In this document: piece after piece, positions 55,401 through 63,584 of the stretch | Layout: every line of letters begins with the position of its first letter | Numbering within the stretch: position 1 is the stretch's first letter | NCBI GenBank assembly: GCA_029238665.1 | Contig: JAQWFQ010000002.1 | Location: 1-64,000 of the forward strand | Direction: 5' to 3' | DNA length: 64,000 nt | Origin: Crocinitomicaceae bacterium | GTDB taxonomy: Bacteria > Bacteroidota > Bacteroidia > Flavobacteriales_D > Crocinitomicaceae | Made by a program: the position numbers and the translations under genes | The notes under the pieces: generated by a model | Told to the model about the DNA's origin: nothing | The model's input: only the letters and a program-made list of their open reading frames with translations | Database searches by the model: none

Positions 55401-55816
55401 GAGGCAATAATTCTTGGATTAACAGCACCTTGAGTAATTCCTTGATCTTTATTCCCTTTAATGAAAATTGGTCGACCTTCTCTCGTTTTTACAACAATAC
55501 TCGCATAAGCAGCACCGTCATAGTATGTAGAAGCATACCAAGTTGCCATTCCTGGAGTTACATTTTCTGGTTTGTTAACATAAGGGATAGCCTTAGTAAC
55601 AGGCGCCTCACAGGCCGCAACAGTAGCAGCAGCAACACTAAACCCTAAAAACTTCAAGAAATCACGACGTGCTGTCGATGTTTCCTCTAAGCTCTCATCA
55701 CCCAAAAACTCTTCAACAGAAGTTTGAGCAGGAAACTCTTGATCTCTGGATTCTAAGAAAGATGAAGTCTCTTTCAACTCATCCATACCTTTCCAATATT
55801 TTCTTTCCATCGCCAT
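52481..55816 (-). CDS. actB: Alternative complex III subunit ActB (molybdopterin-like plus Fe-S)
   Basis: A 1111-residue fusion. The start is taken at ATG 55816 (or 55810), because a 14-residue longer frame would run into actA. A Tat-type signal with R50-R51-D-F-L-K is followed by a possible lipobox Cys69 (VAACEAP). The middle is a degenerate molybdopterin-oxidoreductase-like domain; in studied complexes it binds no Mo. The C-terminal third (about 815-1050) holds four Cys groups for Fe-S clusters: CIGCGSCLVACQ, CHHCNHAPCETVCP, CIGTRYCANNCPY and CSFCVQRIQ with CSDSCP. Electrons from quinol pass through these to ActA hemes. Confidence 0.94.
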   Translation of the reverse strand: MAMERKYWKGMDELKETSSFLESRDQEFPAQTSVEEFLGDESLEETSTARRDFLKFLGFSVAAATVAACEAPVTKAIPYVNKPENVTPGMATWYASTYYDGAAYASIVVKTREGRPIFIKGNKDQGITQGAVNPRIIASVLGLYDGARLTGPTMQGEVKSYADIDSKIISGLKSASKVVLVSNTVISSSAQTAISELAKSLGDENKFEHIQYDAVSYAGMRAANKESLGLLVNTENPSSDGIIPDYDFSKAKTIVSIGADFLNSWLLPTQFTPQYASRRNPDGEWMSKHFQFESNMSITGSNADSRGMIKPSEQANVISYILSKMGVNTGVSTSIADKEAVKVADAAVKALKHSKGESLVVCDSNNKAVQVLVNKLNDILGAYETTINVNNPLNIFMSQDEKMNAFVQDVVNNKSPEAVIFYGVNPAYTLSNGSAFVEGLSKAKITVALSSYADETAANCTYVTPDHHALEGWMDMGITRSHSAIAQPTIRPLHNTASAIESFLVWAGQAKRGGKDSKVAYDYIRGLWEQYGFPTQTEHADFESYWNAVVHNSCDNEAAPAATGVSFNGSALNGLAAQLPKGGAVEVSLYQKAGLGDGSQANNPWLQELPDPMTKATWDNYITMNPVDMLKQDYATTYDEQHGLGLATIKVGSQELTLPVFPLPGQALNTVGVALGYGRGANGENIGKAAFQTKEYGGHVTLENGNPAPIGANAFAFTSTVNGTTSYDGVATITKQEGSYPIAATQIHQTVMGRHSIVRETTLDIYNAKDKEAYNPTHTLQKLDENGHHVAAPVSEFTLWDEHPVEKIGHRWGMTIDLSSCIGCGSCLVACQAENNVPVVGKTEIRKGREMHWLRIDRYFASDEEAAPGQRKDHEKSKIDWFADAEIAAKNPKVVHMPMMCHHCNHAPCETVCPVAATTHSNEGLNQMTYNRCIGTRYCANNCPYKVRRFNWFNYPSYKAQAEINPAQDDLGRMVLNPDVTVRTRGVMEKCSFCVQRIQEGKLVAKKDGRAVVDGDVTSACSDSCPTNAITVGDWNDIKSMVRKSADDKRSYQALEEIGVKPNVWFKVKVRNEENKELNDLQVVEEPHHQEDTDAHGEAHGSEGHGEHNNH

Positions 55817-55845
55817 ATTCTTATTTAGAATTCTTCTGTTTCTTA

Positions 55846-57189
55846 TTAATAGTGGCATTTAGCGCATTCCCATCCGCCTAATTCCATAACTGTAACTTTT
55901 CCATCCTCCAAATATTTGCCGTATAGCTCTTTATCGCCATCCATCAAACGTTTGTGAATCTCATCGTAATACCCATCTTTTTTCGTGTCTAACACGCCAT
56001 TAGAAATTTCTTTTTCCTTGTGACACTCGATACACCAACCCATTGTTAAGGTTGTCTTCGTTAATTGAATATTACCTTCAACTTTATTAAGCTCTTCAAC
56101 TGTTTGAACTTTTGCAGTTTCAGTCATTGAAGCCATGTCTCCATGACACTGCTTACAATCAACCCCACCTACTTCAACGTGTTGAGAGTGATTAAAATAA
56201 ACGTGATCTGGAAGAACGTGAACTTTATTCCAAACAATTTCTTTTGTTTCACCTGTATATTTACCCGCTCCTGAAGGATCATACCCTGCAGCGTCATAAA
56301 TTTTCTGAATTTGTTCTTGTTGCTCAGGAGTTGTACCACTAACCTGCTTATGACAATTCATACAAACGTTTACTGTTGGTAGCCCAGCAGTTTTCGATTT
56401 TGTAACTGAATTATGACAATACTTACAGTCAATTCCATTTGTTCCAGCGTGAACTGAATGCGGGAAAGCAATTGGTTGAGACGGTTGATAATTTTCAACA
56501 AGCCCTATTGAGTATAAACTTAAAAACAGTGTGACCAACAGTCCTAAAACAACGGCAACAATTCCAAGCGCAACAAACTTTCGGTTTGACCAAGCCCACT
56601 GCTTCAACTCATCTGTGTATGTCATTTCATCATCAAATGCCTCACCTTCCATTTCAGCGGAAGCAGACTTCAATTGACGACGCACACCACCTACAGCTAG
56701 AATCACAACAACAAACACAATTGCAAGTACAATCCAAACCCAGCCTAAGCCAGATTCTTGCTCTACACTTGCACCTCCTGCACCCCCTAGAGAACCAACC
56801 GCAGCGGTAACTTCTTCTTGAGAATCAACCCAATCAAAAATACTTGTGATTTGCTCCTTTGACAAGTCAGGAAACGCTGTCATTGCAGTTTCAGACCAAG
56901 TTGAAACCGACTGCGCATAAGGATCTGCAGCTGCAGCATTGCTCCAGTTGTTTACCCACTGGAAAATTGAACCCTCGGCAGCACCTCCGTCAGACCATTT
57001 CTGACGAGCCTCAAAAAGCTTCGGTCCGGTACCATCTTTAAAAATTTGGTGACACGTTGCACACTTTGCCTTAAAAAGGGCGTCACCTTGTGCCTGGGCA
57101 TTGAATGCTCCAGTCAACAACAACAATGTTAGTGCTCCAAAGCACCACTTACTAAGATCTCTAAACATCTGACTACTAGATATTTTCAT
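55846..57189 (-). CDS. actA: Alternative complex III multiheme cytochrome ActA with N-terminal monoheme domain
   Basis: A 447-residue protein if started at ATG 57189. A longer in-frame ATG at 57264 lies upstream of the promoter box at 57237-57244 and puts 25 residues ahead of the signal peptide (FGALTLLLLTGAFNAQAQ). Six CxxCH sites are visible: one in an N-terminal cytochrome c domain (C43-A-T-C46-H47), then, after two membrane helices, five more (CKYCH, CMNCH, CKQCH, CIECH, CAKCH). The pentaheme part is the canonical ActA, which takes electrons from ActB. It is the first gene of the act-cox operon. Confidence 0.93.
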   Translation of the reverse strand: MKISSSQMFRDLSKWCFGALTLLLLTGAFNAQAQGDALFKAKCATCHQIFKDGTGPKLFEARQKWSDGGAAEGSIFQWVNNWSNAAAADPYAQSVSTWSETAMTAFPDLSKEQITSIFDWVDSQEEVTAAVGSLGGAGGASVEQESGLGWVWIVLAIVFVVVILAVGGVRRQLKSASAEMEGEAFDDEMTYTDELKQWAWSNRKFVALGIVAVVLGLLVTLFLSLYSIGLVENYQPSQPIAFPHSVHAGTNGIDCKYCHNSVTKSKTAGLPTVNVCMNCHKQVSGTTPEQQEQIQKIYDAAGYDPSGAGKYTGETKEIVWNKVHVLPDHVYFNHSQHVEVGGVDCKQCHGDMASMTETAKVQTVEELNKVEGNIQLTKTTLTMGWCIECHKEKEISNGVLDTKKDGYYDEIHKRLMDGDKELYGKYLEDGKVTVMELGGWECAKCHY

Positions 57190-57211
57190 GTAAAAAACTG
57201 TTAGTCCAACA

Positions 57212-57244
57212 TCGAAAAAACACTTTTCGACGAAAGCAAATTTA
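57212..57244 (-). promoter_or_regulatory. act-cox operon promoter box and 5' leader hairpin
   Basis: The minus strand has TAAATTTG (57244-57237), a full -7 match 48 bases before the chosen actA ATG. Just past the expected start point is a hairpin with arms TCGAAAA (57212-57218) and TTTTCGA (57224-57230) around five bases. No clear TTG at -33. Confidence 0.5.
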
Positions 57245-57441
57245 GTAGAAATGTGAGAGTTCATGACAGTTTTATGACAATTTCAACCCCGTATAACTTA
57301 ATTTAAAACCATTCTAAATAAGCCAAGTCTCCTAATTTAAATTAACATACTTTCACAACCCTCTTTACAACAAAAACTTAGGGACTTTAATTAACTTCGG
57401 CATAAAGATTGATTAAATCTATTTTGTAACTTAGCAGCAGC

Positions 57442-57873
57442 ATGAAAATAAATCTTAAAAAAACACGAATTATAACGCTTGGACTTGTTATGAACCTGGG
57501 GTTTCTTTTTGCACAAGAAGGAAACGTAAAAATCATTAAGGACAATAGAATTGATGCACTCGTAAAGCAACAAGGAGAAGTAATCCCCCCAGCACTAAAC
57601 CCAACTATAGATGGGTTCAGAATACAGCTGTTTTTCGACTCACAAAAAAGTGAGATTAACGCCGCCAAATTAAAGTTCATGTCTCAGTATAAAACTATTG
57701 ACACATACGTTTCTTACAACGCCCCTAACTTCTTTTTAAAAGTTGGAGACTTTAGAACACGTTTAGAGGCTGAAAAAATAAAGGCACAGATAACAGCAGC
57801 GTTTCCAACCAGCTTTATTGTCAAAGAAAAGATCAATCTACCTCGTTTAGAAAAAAGCACTTTTTCAAATTAA
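57442..57873 (+). CDS. SPOR-domain secreted protein
   Basis: A 143-residue protein with a signal peptide (about residues 1-25, ending LGFLFAQ). The C-terminal half is a SPOR domain (FRIQLFFDSQKSEINAAKLKF, then FFLKVGDFRTRLEAEKIKAQI), which binds denuded glycan strands of peptidoglycan, often at division sites. It is the first gene before rnpA and the S41 peptidase. An imperfect -7 box (CTATTTTG) lies about 15 bases upstream. Confidence 0.85.
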   Translation: MKINLKKTRIITLGLVMNLGFLFAQEGNVKIIKDNRIDALVKQQGEVIPPALNPTIDGFRIQLFFDSQKSEINAAKLKFMSQYKTIDTYVSYNAPNFFLKVGDFRTRLEAEKIKAQITAAFPTSFIVKEKINLPRLEKSTFSN

Positions 57874-57881
57874 TTTTGGGC

Positions 57882-58274
57882 ATGAACTATAAGCTCGGGA
57901 AGAACTATAAACTCTGTAGCAAAACAACAATACAGGGACTCTTTGACAATGGTGTTTCTGTTAAATGCTACCCTTTTGTCGCACTAATCAAAGAAGTCAA
58001 ATTCGAAGATGAAATGCCATTCAAGGTCGTTTTTTCAGCACCAAAACGCACCTTTAGAAAAGCGGTTCAAAGAAATGCAATTAAACGAAAGTCAAAAGAA
58101 GCTTTTCGTCTAAATAAAAACATTCTTGAACAGTACCTTAAAGAGAATAATAAACAAATCGCACTCTTTTTGGTATATTCCACCCTCGAAGAATTTGACC
58201 ACATTATTCTTCAAAAGAAAACAAAGAAATTATTTGATAAAATCATAAAGAAACTAAATGAGCCGCATGTTTAA
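57882..58274 (+). CDS. rnpA: Ribonuclease P protein component
   Basis: A 130-residue basic protein that helps the RNase P RNA remove 5' leaders from tRNA precursors. The signature is SAPKRTFRKAVQRNAIKRK, with the RNR motif. Start chosen at ATG 57882 (MNYKLGKNYKLCSK); two extra codons would need a TTG. It lies 8 bp after the SPOR gene, and its 3' end overlaps the S41 peptidase start by 17 bp. rpmH, the classic neighbour, is not here. Confidence 0.93.
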   Translation: MNYKLGKNYKLCSKTTIQGLFDNGVSVKCYPFVALIKEVKFEDEMPFKVVFSAPKRTFRKAVQRNAIKRKSKEAFRLNKNILEQYLKENNKQIALFLVYSTLEEFDHIILQKKTKKLFDKIIKKLNEPHV

Positions 58275-59913
58275 TTTTTCAAACCCTATACGAGTAGCAC
58301 TTGTTATTCTTTCACTAACGTTTACAGCACCTTCTTTTTCTCAATCGAATGGATTTGAAGTTGTACGCAGCCTAGAGTTACTTGATCAAATCTATGAGCA
58401 TCTCGAAAAGTATTACGTTGATGATTTAGAAACAGGAAAAATGGCAAAGACTGCAATTGATGCAATGCTAAAAGAGCTTGATCCTTATACTGTATACTAT
58501 CACGAATCTAACATTGAAGATTATCAGCTAATGACTACAGGCCAGTATGGTGGTATTGGGTCGTTAATTCAGAAGCACGAAAACTTTGTTTACATATCTG
58601 AACCCTACAAAGGAAAACCTGCAGAAAAAGCAGGGTTAAAAGCCGGAGATAAAATTCTTGAAATTGACGGAAAAGACATGGAGAATAAATCTTCTGCTGA
58701 TGTCTCTGCTGCGCTAAAGGGACCTAAAGGAACCAATGTAAAGATTAAAGTGGTGCGCAATTTTAAAGACATAAAAACAATAACTGTTGCTCGCGATGAA
58801 ATAAAACTTCCAGACGTTCCATACTCTGGTATGTTAAACGAAACAACTGGATACATCAAACTCAATAGTTTTACACACACAGCGTCTTCAAATGTTAAAT
58901 CAGCATTCGCTGCATTGAAAAAACAAGGAATGAAAGAACTCGTCCTTGATTTGCGTGGCAATGGCGGAGGACTCTTAATTGAGTCTGTGCGAATTGTGAA
59001 TATGTTTATTGAAAAAGACCAACTTGTTGTCTCCACAAAAGGTAGAGTTATTGAAGAAAATAACGTTTACAAAACGATGAACGCACCCATGGATTTAGAA
59101 ATCCCATTAGTTGTATTGGTTGATCAAGGCTCTGCTTCTGCCAGTGAAATTGTTTCAGGTAGTTTGCAAGATTTAGATCGCGCGGTAATTATTGGGACGC
59201 AGTCTTTTGGAAAAGGACTTGTTCAAAGAACTTATGATTTAAATTATGGCTCAAAAATAAAATTGACAATCGCTAAATACTACACCCCTTCAGGAAGGTG
59301 TGTTCAGCGACTTGAATACTATGATAACGCCCATGGCGATAAGGCATTGGAAATACCTGATTCGTTGGTGACAATTTTTAAAACTAAAAACGGTAGGCCC
59401 GTAATTGATGGTCGGGGTATTGATCCAGACATTGCAGTTGAATTAAACGACTTGAGCCGATTAACTGCAACCATTTATAGAAACCACCTGTTCTTTGACT
59501 TTGCAACACAATACTACTATGCCCATGATTCTATTTCAGAGGCAGCAACATTTGAATTGTCAAATGAAGAGTACGAAGCGTTTAAAGATTATGTCTTGGA
59601 TCAAGAATTCACGTATTCTACTGCATCTGAAGAAATGCTAAACCGAATGAAAAAGACTGCAGAGCAAGAAGGGTTTTTTAAAGACTCAGAAGCAGCATTT
59701 AATGCCTTAATGGAAAAAGTTACACCATCAAAAGAGCGTGATTTAACCAAGTTTAAAACACAAATAAAATCCATGCTTGAAAATGAAATAATTTCAAGGT
59801 ATCACCACCAATCTGGAAGAGCTCAACACGCATTCAAGGACGACCCATTCATTAAAAAATCATTGGAGATTCTTCAAGATAATAGCCAGTACAATACTAT
59901 TCTTAAAAATTAA
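58258..59913 (+). CDS. S41 family C-terminal processing peptidase
   Basis: A 551-residue periplasmic serine protease. A signal peptide occupies about residues 1-29 (ending TAPSFSQ). The PDZ domain is near 85-165 (KPAEKAGLKAGDKILEIDGKD), followed by the catalytic core with the nucleophilic Ser in QGSASASEIVSGSLQD and the Lys general base in GTQSFGKGLVQRTYD. Family members trim the C-termini of exported proteins. The first ATG (58258) lies inside rnpA; one 9 bases later is an alternative. The O-antigen-ligase-like gene follows after 32 bp. Confidence 0.93.
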   Translation: MSRMFNFSNPIRVALVILSLTFTAPSFSQSNGFEVVRSLELLDQIYEHLEKYYVDDLETGKMAKTAIDAMLKELDPYTVYYHESNIEDYQLMTTGQYGGIGSLIQKHENFVYISEPYKGKPAEKAGLKAGDKILEIDGKDMENKSSADVSAALKGPKGTNVKIKVVRNFKDIKTITVARDEIKLPDVPYSGMLNETTGYIKLNSFTHTASSNVKSAFAALKKQGMKELVLDLRGNGGGLLIESVRIVNMFIEKDQLVVSTKGRVIEENNVYKTMNAPMDLEIPLVVLVDQGSASASEIVSGSLQDLDRAVIIGTQSFGKGLVQRTYDLNYGSKIKLTIAKYYTPSGRCVQRLEYYDNAHGDKALEIPDSLVTIFKTKNGRPVIDGRGIDPDIAVELNDLSRLTATIYRNHLFFDFATQYYYAHDSISEAATFELSNEEYEAFKDYVLDQEFTYSTASEEMLNRMKKTAEQEGFFKDSEAAFNALMEKVTPSKERDLTKFKTQIKSMLENEIISRYHHQSGRAQHAFKDDPFIKKSLEILQDNSQYNTILKN

Positions 59914-59945
59914 GCGTTCTTAAAAAAACAATAGCTTCTTCAATT

Positions 59946-61484
59946 ATGTTGAACCGAATTTTCGGACAAAATGTTCACACTTCCTTACATGTTCTAGGTC
60001 TTTGTGGCGTAGCTGTTGGCATTCCTTTGAATAAGGTTGTGATGTCGGTGTCTATGCTTTTTTTAGCGCTCAACTTACTCCTAGAGTCTGACTTTAAAAC
60101 GTATTGGAATAATATCAAACAACATAAGATCTACCACGTAATCCTTCTTTTTTTTCTGTTCAAACTGCTCAGCTTGACTTGGACTTCAAATTTTGGATAC
60201 GCAATTCATGATTTTAGAGTAAAGCTCCCTTTATTAGCAATTACGACCGTACTCGCTGTTAAACCCATAGTAAATCGCACCCATTTACACCTTATTCTAG
60301 TTGCTTTTGTTACCTCTACAATATTGGTTTCCTTTATAAATTTTGGCATGTATCAGCACTGGATTGGGAGTCGGAATTACGATGACATACGCGGAATGTC
60401 GATTTTTTCTTCACACATTAGATATGCTTTAACAGTTACTTTTTCCATTGGGATTTTATTACATTTTTATTCCTTTTCAAAAAAATATTGGCCACTTATT
60501 TCCGTACTCATTTTATGGTTATTGTTCTACACTTATTATAGTCAAGTTGTTAGCGGGTACCTGACTTTAATTGGAGTACTCGGCGTATTTCTAATCTATA
60601 AACTATGGAATACTAACCGAATAATAATTCGTTCAATTGGACTCGTTTTTATTGTGTTGTCTACATTTTTTAGCCTCTGGCTTTTTACCCCCATTGAAAT
60701 CAACCATTCTGACTATAAAGACCTGCCTAAGCAAACAGCAAAAGGGGCGTATTACACAAATCATTTTAGCGCTGTTTCTCCAGTTACTGAAAAACCAATT
60801 TATATTTTAGTTTGTGAAGCTGAATTAAGAAATGACTGGCCAATGTACTCAAGAATTCATTTTGATACACTGGATAAAAAAGGCCAGCCAATTAAATCTA
60901 CCATAATTCGATACCTTTCGTCAAAAGATTTGACGAAAGATGCTGAAGGGCTATCTAACTTAATCCCTGGAGATATTCAAGCAATCGAAAATGGAGAAGC
61001 TAGCTATATTAATACGGGAATAACGGCCCGGTTATATGGCATTAAATATCAATTAAATAACACTGATAATCCGAATAATCATTCATTACTAGAGCGTTTC
61101 GAATACTGGAAGGCTGGTGCTCAGATCTTGTCTGACAATTATATTTTTGGTGTTGGAGTTGGAGATGTCGATGATGCGTTTAAATCGTATTACAAGAAAT
61201 CAAATACCCTTTTAACAGAAGAAAATCAGCATCGATCACACAACATGTATCTAACCGTATTTATCACCTTAGGGATTGTTGGATTAAGTATTTTTACACT
61301 ACTACATATACAATTTATTCGTTTAAACTTGACACACAAGAATCTACTAGCCTTAATATTTATAGTTATCATGTTACTTTCATTTCTAATTGAAGACACC
61401 CTAGAAACACAAACAGGAATTACATTTTACGCCTTATTTTTGGGGCTTTTCTTTTCTTCAAAACAGGCAGAAAAAATCGACTAA
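59946..61484 (+). CDS. O-antigen ligase family membrane protein
   Basis: A 512-residue protein with about ten to twelve hydrophobic helices and a large extracytoplasmic loop (about residues 245-385). The late signature RFEYWKAGAQILSDNYIFGVGVGD with HRSHNMYLTVFITLGIVGL is that of the Wzy_C/O-antigen ligase group, which join undecaprenyl-linked sugar chains to lipid A core or to proteins. Two His and an Arg in the final loop (EENQHRSHN) fit the proposed active site. Substrate is unknown. Terminator not seen. Confidence 0.85.
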   Translation: MLNRIFGQNVHTSLHVLGLCGVAVGIPLNKVVMSVSMLFLALNLLLESDFKTYWNNIKQHKIYHVILLFFLFKLLSLTWTSNFGYAIHDFRVKLPLLAITTVLAVKPIVNRTHLHLILVAFVTSTILVSFINFGMYQHWIGSRNYDDIRGMSIFSSHIRYALTVTFSIGILLHFYSFSKKYWPLISVLILWLLFYTYYSQVVSGYLTLIGVLGVFLIYKLWNTNRIIIRSIGLVFIVLSTFFSLWLFTPIEINHSDYKDLPKQTAKGAYYTNHFSAVSPVTEKPIYILVCEAELRNDWPMYSRIHFDTLDKKGQPIKSTIIRYLSSKDLTKDAEGLSNLIPGDIQAIENGEASYINTGITARLYGIKYQLNNTDNPNNHSLLERFEYWKAGAQILSDNYIFGVGVGDVDDAFKSYYKKSNTLLTEENQHRSHNMYLTVFITLGIVGLSIFTLLHIQFIRLNLTHKNLLALIFIVIMLLSFLIEDTLETQTGITFYALFLGLFFSSKQAEKID

Positions 61485-61576
61485 ATTAATCCAAGAGTGG
61501 ATTCCTGAATTGAAACAAGCTATTTCGAGTTCTATTTTTTAGCCAATTAATCCTTATATTTAAAAAACGCTGAACT

Positions 61577-62125
61577 ATGACAAAAGCATTACTCCTAATA
61601 TTACTATGTGCCCCTATACTTGGATTTGGCCAGTCACAGGGGTCCATTCTCTCGCTAACATTTTCTCCAACAAATCCAACCAACACAGACACCATTTCTG
61701 TTTATGCTGAGCTAGCATTCACCTCTTCTAATTGTCCCTTAGACATGAAAATGTTCAGTATTTCAGGAAATACGATTGTAGCATCTACACACCATTGTGT
61801 GGGAGTGCTTGCTGCAATTTGCAATACAATCGACACCTTTAAACTTGCACCTTTAGCTACAGGGAATTACTTATTTAATTTGTCACTCTCTTCTGGAATC
61901 GGTGGGCCTCCATGTTCGCCTGGGATTGTTCCAGATGACAATGATACTATAACGTTTGATGTCATTGGGTCTTCTGCAGGAATGGAAGAACAGCTTCTAA
62001 CAAGTAAGAAATTACTACGGGTAGTAGACCTCTTTGGAAAAGAGATTAACGCGAAACCATTTACCCCATGCCTCTATATCTATGACGATGGATCCGTTGA
62101 ACGGAAAATGGTTGTAAGACCATAG
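61577..62125 (+). CDS. Small secreted protein with T9SS-like C-terminal tail
   Basis: A 182-residue protein with a signal peptide (about 1-17, ending LGFGQSQ). The mature domain is a compact beta-sandwich-like text with four Cys that could form disulfides (CPLD, HHCVG, ICN, PPCSPG). The tail reads LRVVDLFGKEI then LYIYDDGSVERKMVVRP, closely resembling the short C-terminal module of type IX secreted proteins (VVDLxGRE, YIYDDGSVEK). No function is recognised. A TATATTTA box stands about 16 bases upstream of the start. Confidence 0.78.
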   Translation: MTKALLLILLCAPILGFGQSQGSILSLTFSPTNPTNTDTISVYAELAFTSSNCPLDMKMFSISGNTIVASTHHCVGVLAAICNTIDTFKLAPLATGNYLFNLSLSSGIGGPPCSPGIVPDDNDTITFDVIGSSAGMEEQLLTSKKLLRVVDLFGKEINAKPFTPCLYIYDDGSVERKMVVRP

Positions 62126-62195
62126 AGATTGACATGAGATTTAGTCAAAAACATGCTCTTTTTAATACCGTTAAACACTTCCAAGACAAAAGTAT

Positions 62196-62203
62196 TACCT
62201 TTG
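62196..62203 (+). promoter_or_regulatory. -7 promoter element before mgtE
   Basis: TACCTTTG matches TAnnTTTG, 16 bases before the ATG at 62220. At the -33 distance there is TTAAA, not TTG. Confidence 0.45.
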
Positions 62204-62219
62204 CTAAAAAAATTGAGCG

Positions 62220-63572
62220 ATGGGCTTCGAGTTAACGAAAGAATTTCTTGAGTTATTAAATACTGCAGTACAGCAGAAAAATGCTCCTTGGGTAGAAGAA
62301 AATCTTTTTATTCTACACCATGCTGATATTGCTGCAATTATTGATGAACTCGAGTTCGATGACTCCGTCTATATATACAAACTTCTTAATGAAGAGTTAC
62401 AGGCGGATGTTCTTGTTGAGTTAGACGAAGATCTTCGAGATAATATTATTAGTACGTTTTCATCGAAAGAAATTGCTGAACAATTGGAGTTTATGGACTC
62501 TGATGATGCAGCTGATTTAATTAATGAATTCCCTCAAAAACAAGTTGAAGAAGTCATTGGGCACATTACAGATGTGGACACCGCAGAAGACATTGTAGAC
62601 TTGTTAAAGTATGAGCCTGACACTGCTGGAGGGTTAATGCAAAAAGAGTTTGTTCAAGCGAAAGCAGAATGGCCTGTTAACCGATGTGTTGTTGAGTTAA
62701 GAAGGCAAGCCGAAGAGGTTGAGAAAATATTTACAATTTATGTTGTAGATGAAAACAATAAATTGGTAGGGTTTTTATCCTTAAAAAGTCTATTGTTTGC
62801 AAAGCAAAAAACAAAAATTAGCGACTTATACCAGCGTAAAAATATTATCTCTGTTAAAACGAGTGATGATAACGAGGAAGTTGCTAAAATCATGGAGAAA
62901 TACGATTTAGTTTCTGTCCCAGTTGTTGACATTCAAAACAAATTAGTTGGACGAATTACCATTGATGATGTCGTTGACGTAATTAAGGATGAGGCTGAGA
63001 AAGATTTTCAATTGGCATCTGGTATTTCTGAAAACATTGAGTCAAGTGATAGTGTTTGGAGAATATCTAAGGCGCGTATTCCATGGCTTTTTATTGGATT
63101 AGTAGGTGGTGTTCTAGGAGCTCAGGTAATATCAATGTTTGAAGGGGGTATTAGTGAAGTTCCACAGCTGGCTTTCTTTATTCCTCTAATTACAGCGATG
63201 GGAGGAAATGTTGGTGTTCAATCTTCAGCAATTGTGGTTCAATCATTAGCCAGAGGAACAGACCAATTTGGATCTACCTTTAAGAAATTAAGAAAAGAGG
63301 CGCTCGTCAGCCTTGTTAACGGAATCTTATTATCGATTATCATCTACGGGGTTGGCTTTGTATTCCACAGTGCTACCCTTGGTATTGTAGTAAGTACCTC
63401 TTTATTAACTGTTGTTATTTTTGCAGCTATATTTGGGACCTTAATTCCGCTCATGTTAGACCGGTACAAGATAGATCCTGCACTAGCTACAGGACCATTC
63501 ATTACCACATTAAACGATGTGCTTGGGTTGTTTATCTATTTAACCATCGGAGTACTCGCGTACGGGATATAA
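62220..63572 (+). CDS. mgtE: Magnesium transporter MgtE
   Basis: A 450-residue Mg2+ channel/transporter. Parts in order: N-domain of superhelical repeats (about 1-130; DDAADLINEFPQKQVEEVI), a CBS pair (about 135-260; FTIYVVDENNKLVGFLSLKSL and VPVVDIQNKLVGRITIDDVVDVI), a connecting helix, and five membrane helices beginning near 280. The pore segment contains FFIPLITAMGGNVGVQSSAIVV, here given as FFIPLITAMGG and NVGVQSSAIVV. Cytosolic Mg2+ binding to N and CBS domains closes the pore in studied homologues. serA-like follows after 12 bp. Confidence 0.95.
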   Translation: MGFELTKEFLELLNTAVQQKNAPWVEENLFILHHADIAAIIDELEFDDSVYIYKLLNEELQADVLVELDEDLRDNIISTFSSKEIAEQLEFMDSDDAADLINEFPQKQVEEVIGHITDVDTAEDIVDLLKYEPDTAGGLMQKEFVQAKAEWPVNRCVVELRRQAEEVEKIFTIYVVDENNKLVGFLSLKSLLFAKQKTKISDLYQRKNIISVKTSDDNEEVAKIMEKYDLVSVPVVDIQNKLVGRITIDDVVDVIKDEAEKDFQLASGISENIESSDSVWRISKARIPWLFIGLVGGVLGAQVISMFEGGISEVPQLAFFIPLITAMGGNVGVQSSAIVVQSLARGTDQFGSTFKKLRKEALVSLVNGILLSIIIYGVGFVFHSATLGIVVSTSLLTVVIFAAIFGTLIPLMLDRYKIDPALATGPFITTLNDVLGLFIYLTIGVLAYGI

Positions 63573-63584
63573 GTCAACTATACT

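Noticed and set aside
45173-57189. Act-cox operon as a novel respiratory system
   Set aside because: The gene order actABCDEF followed by oxidase subunits is established in Bacteroidota; only the domain details listed among the findings are unusual.
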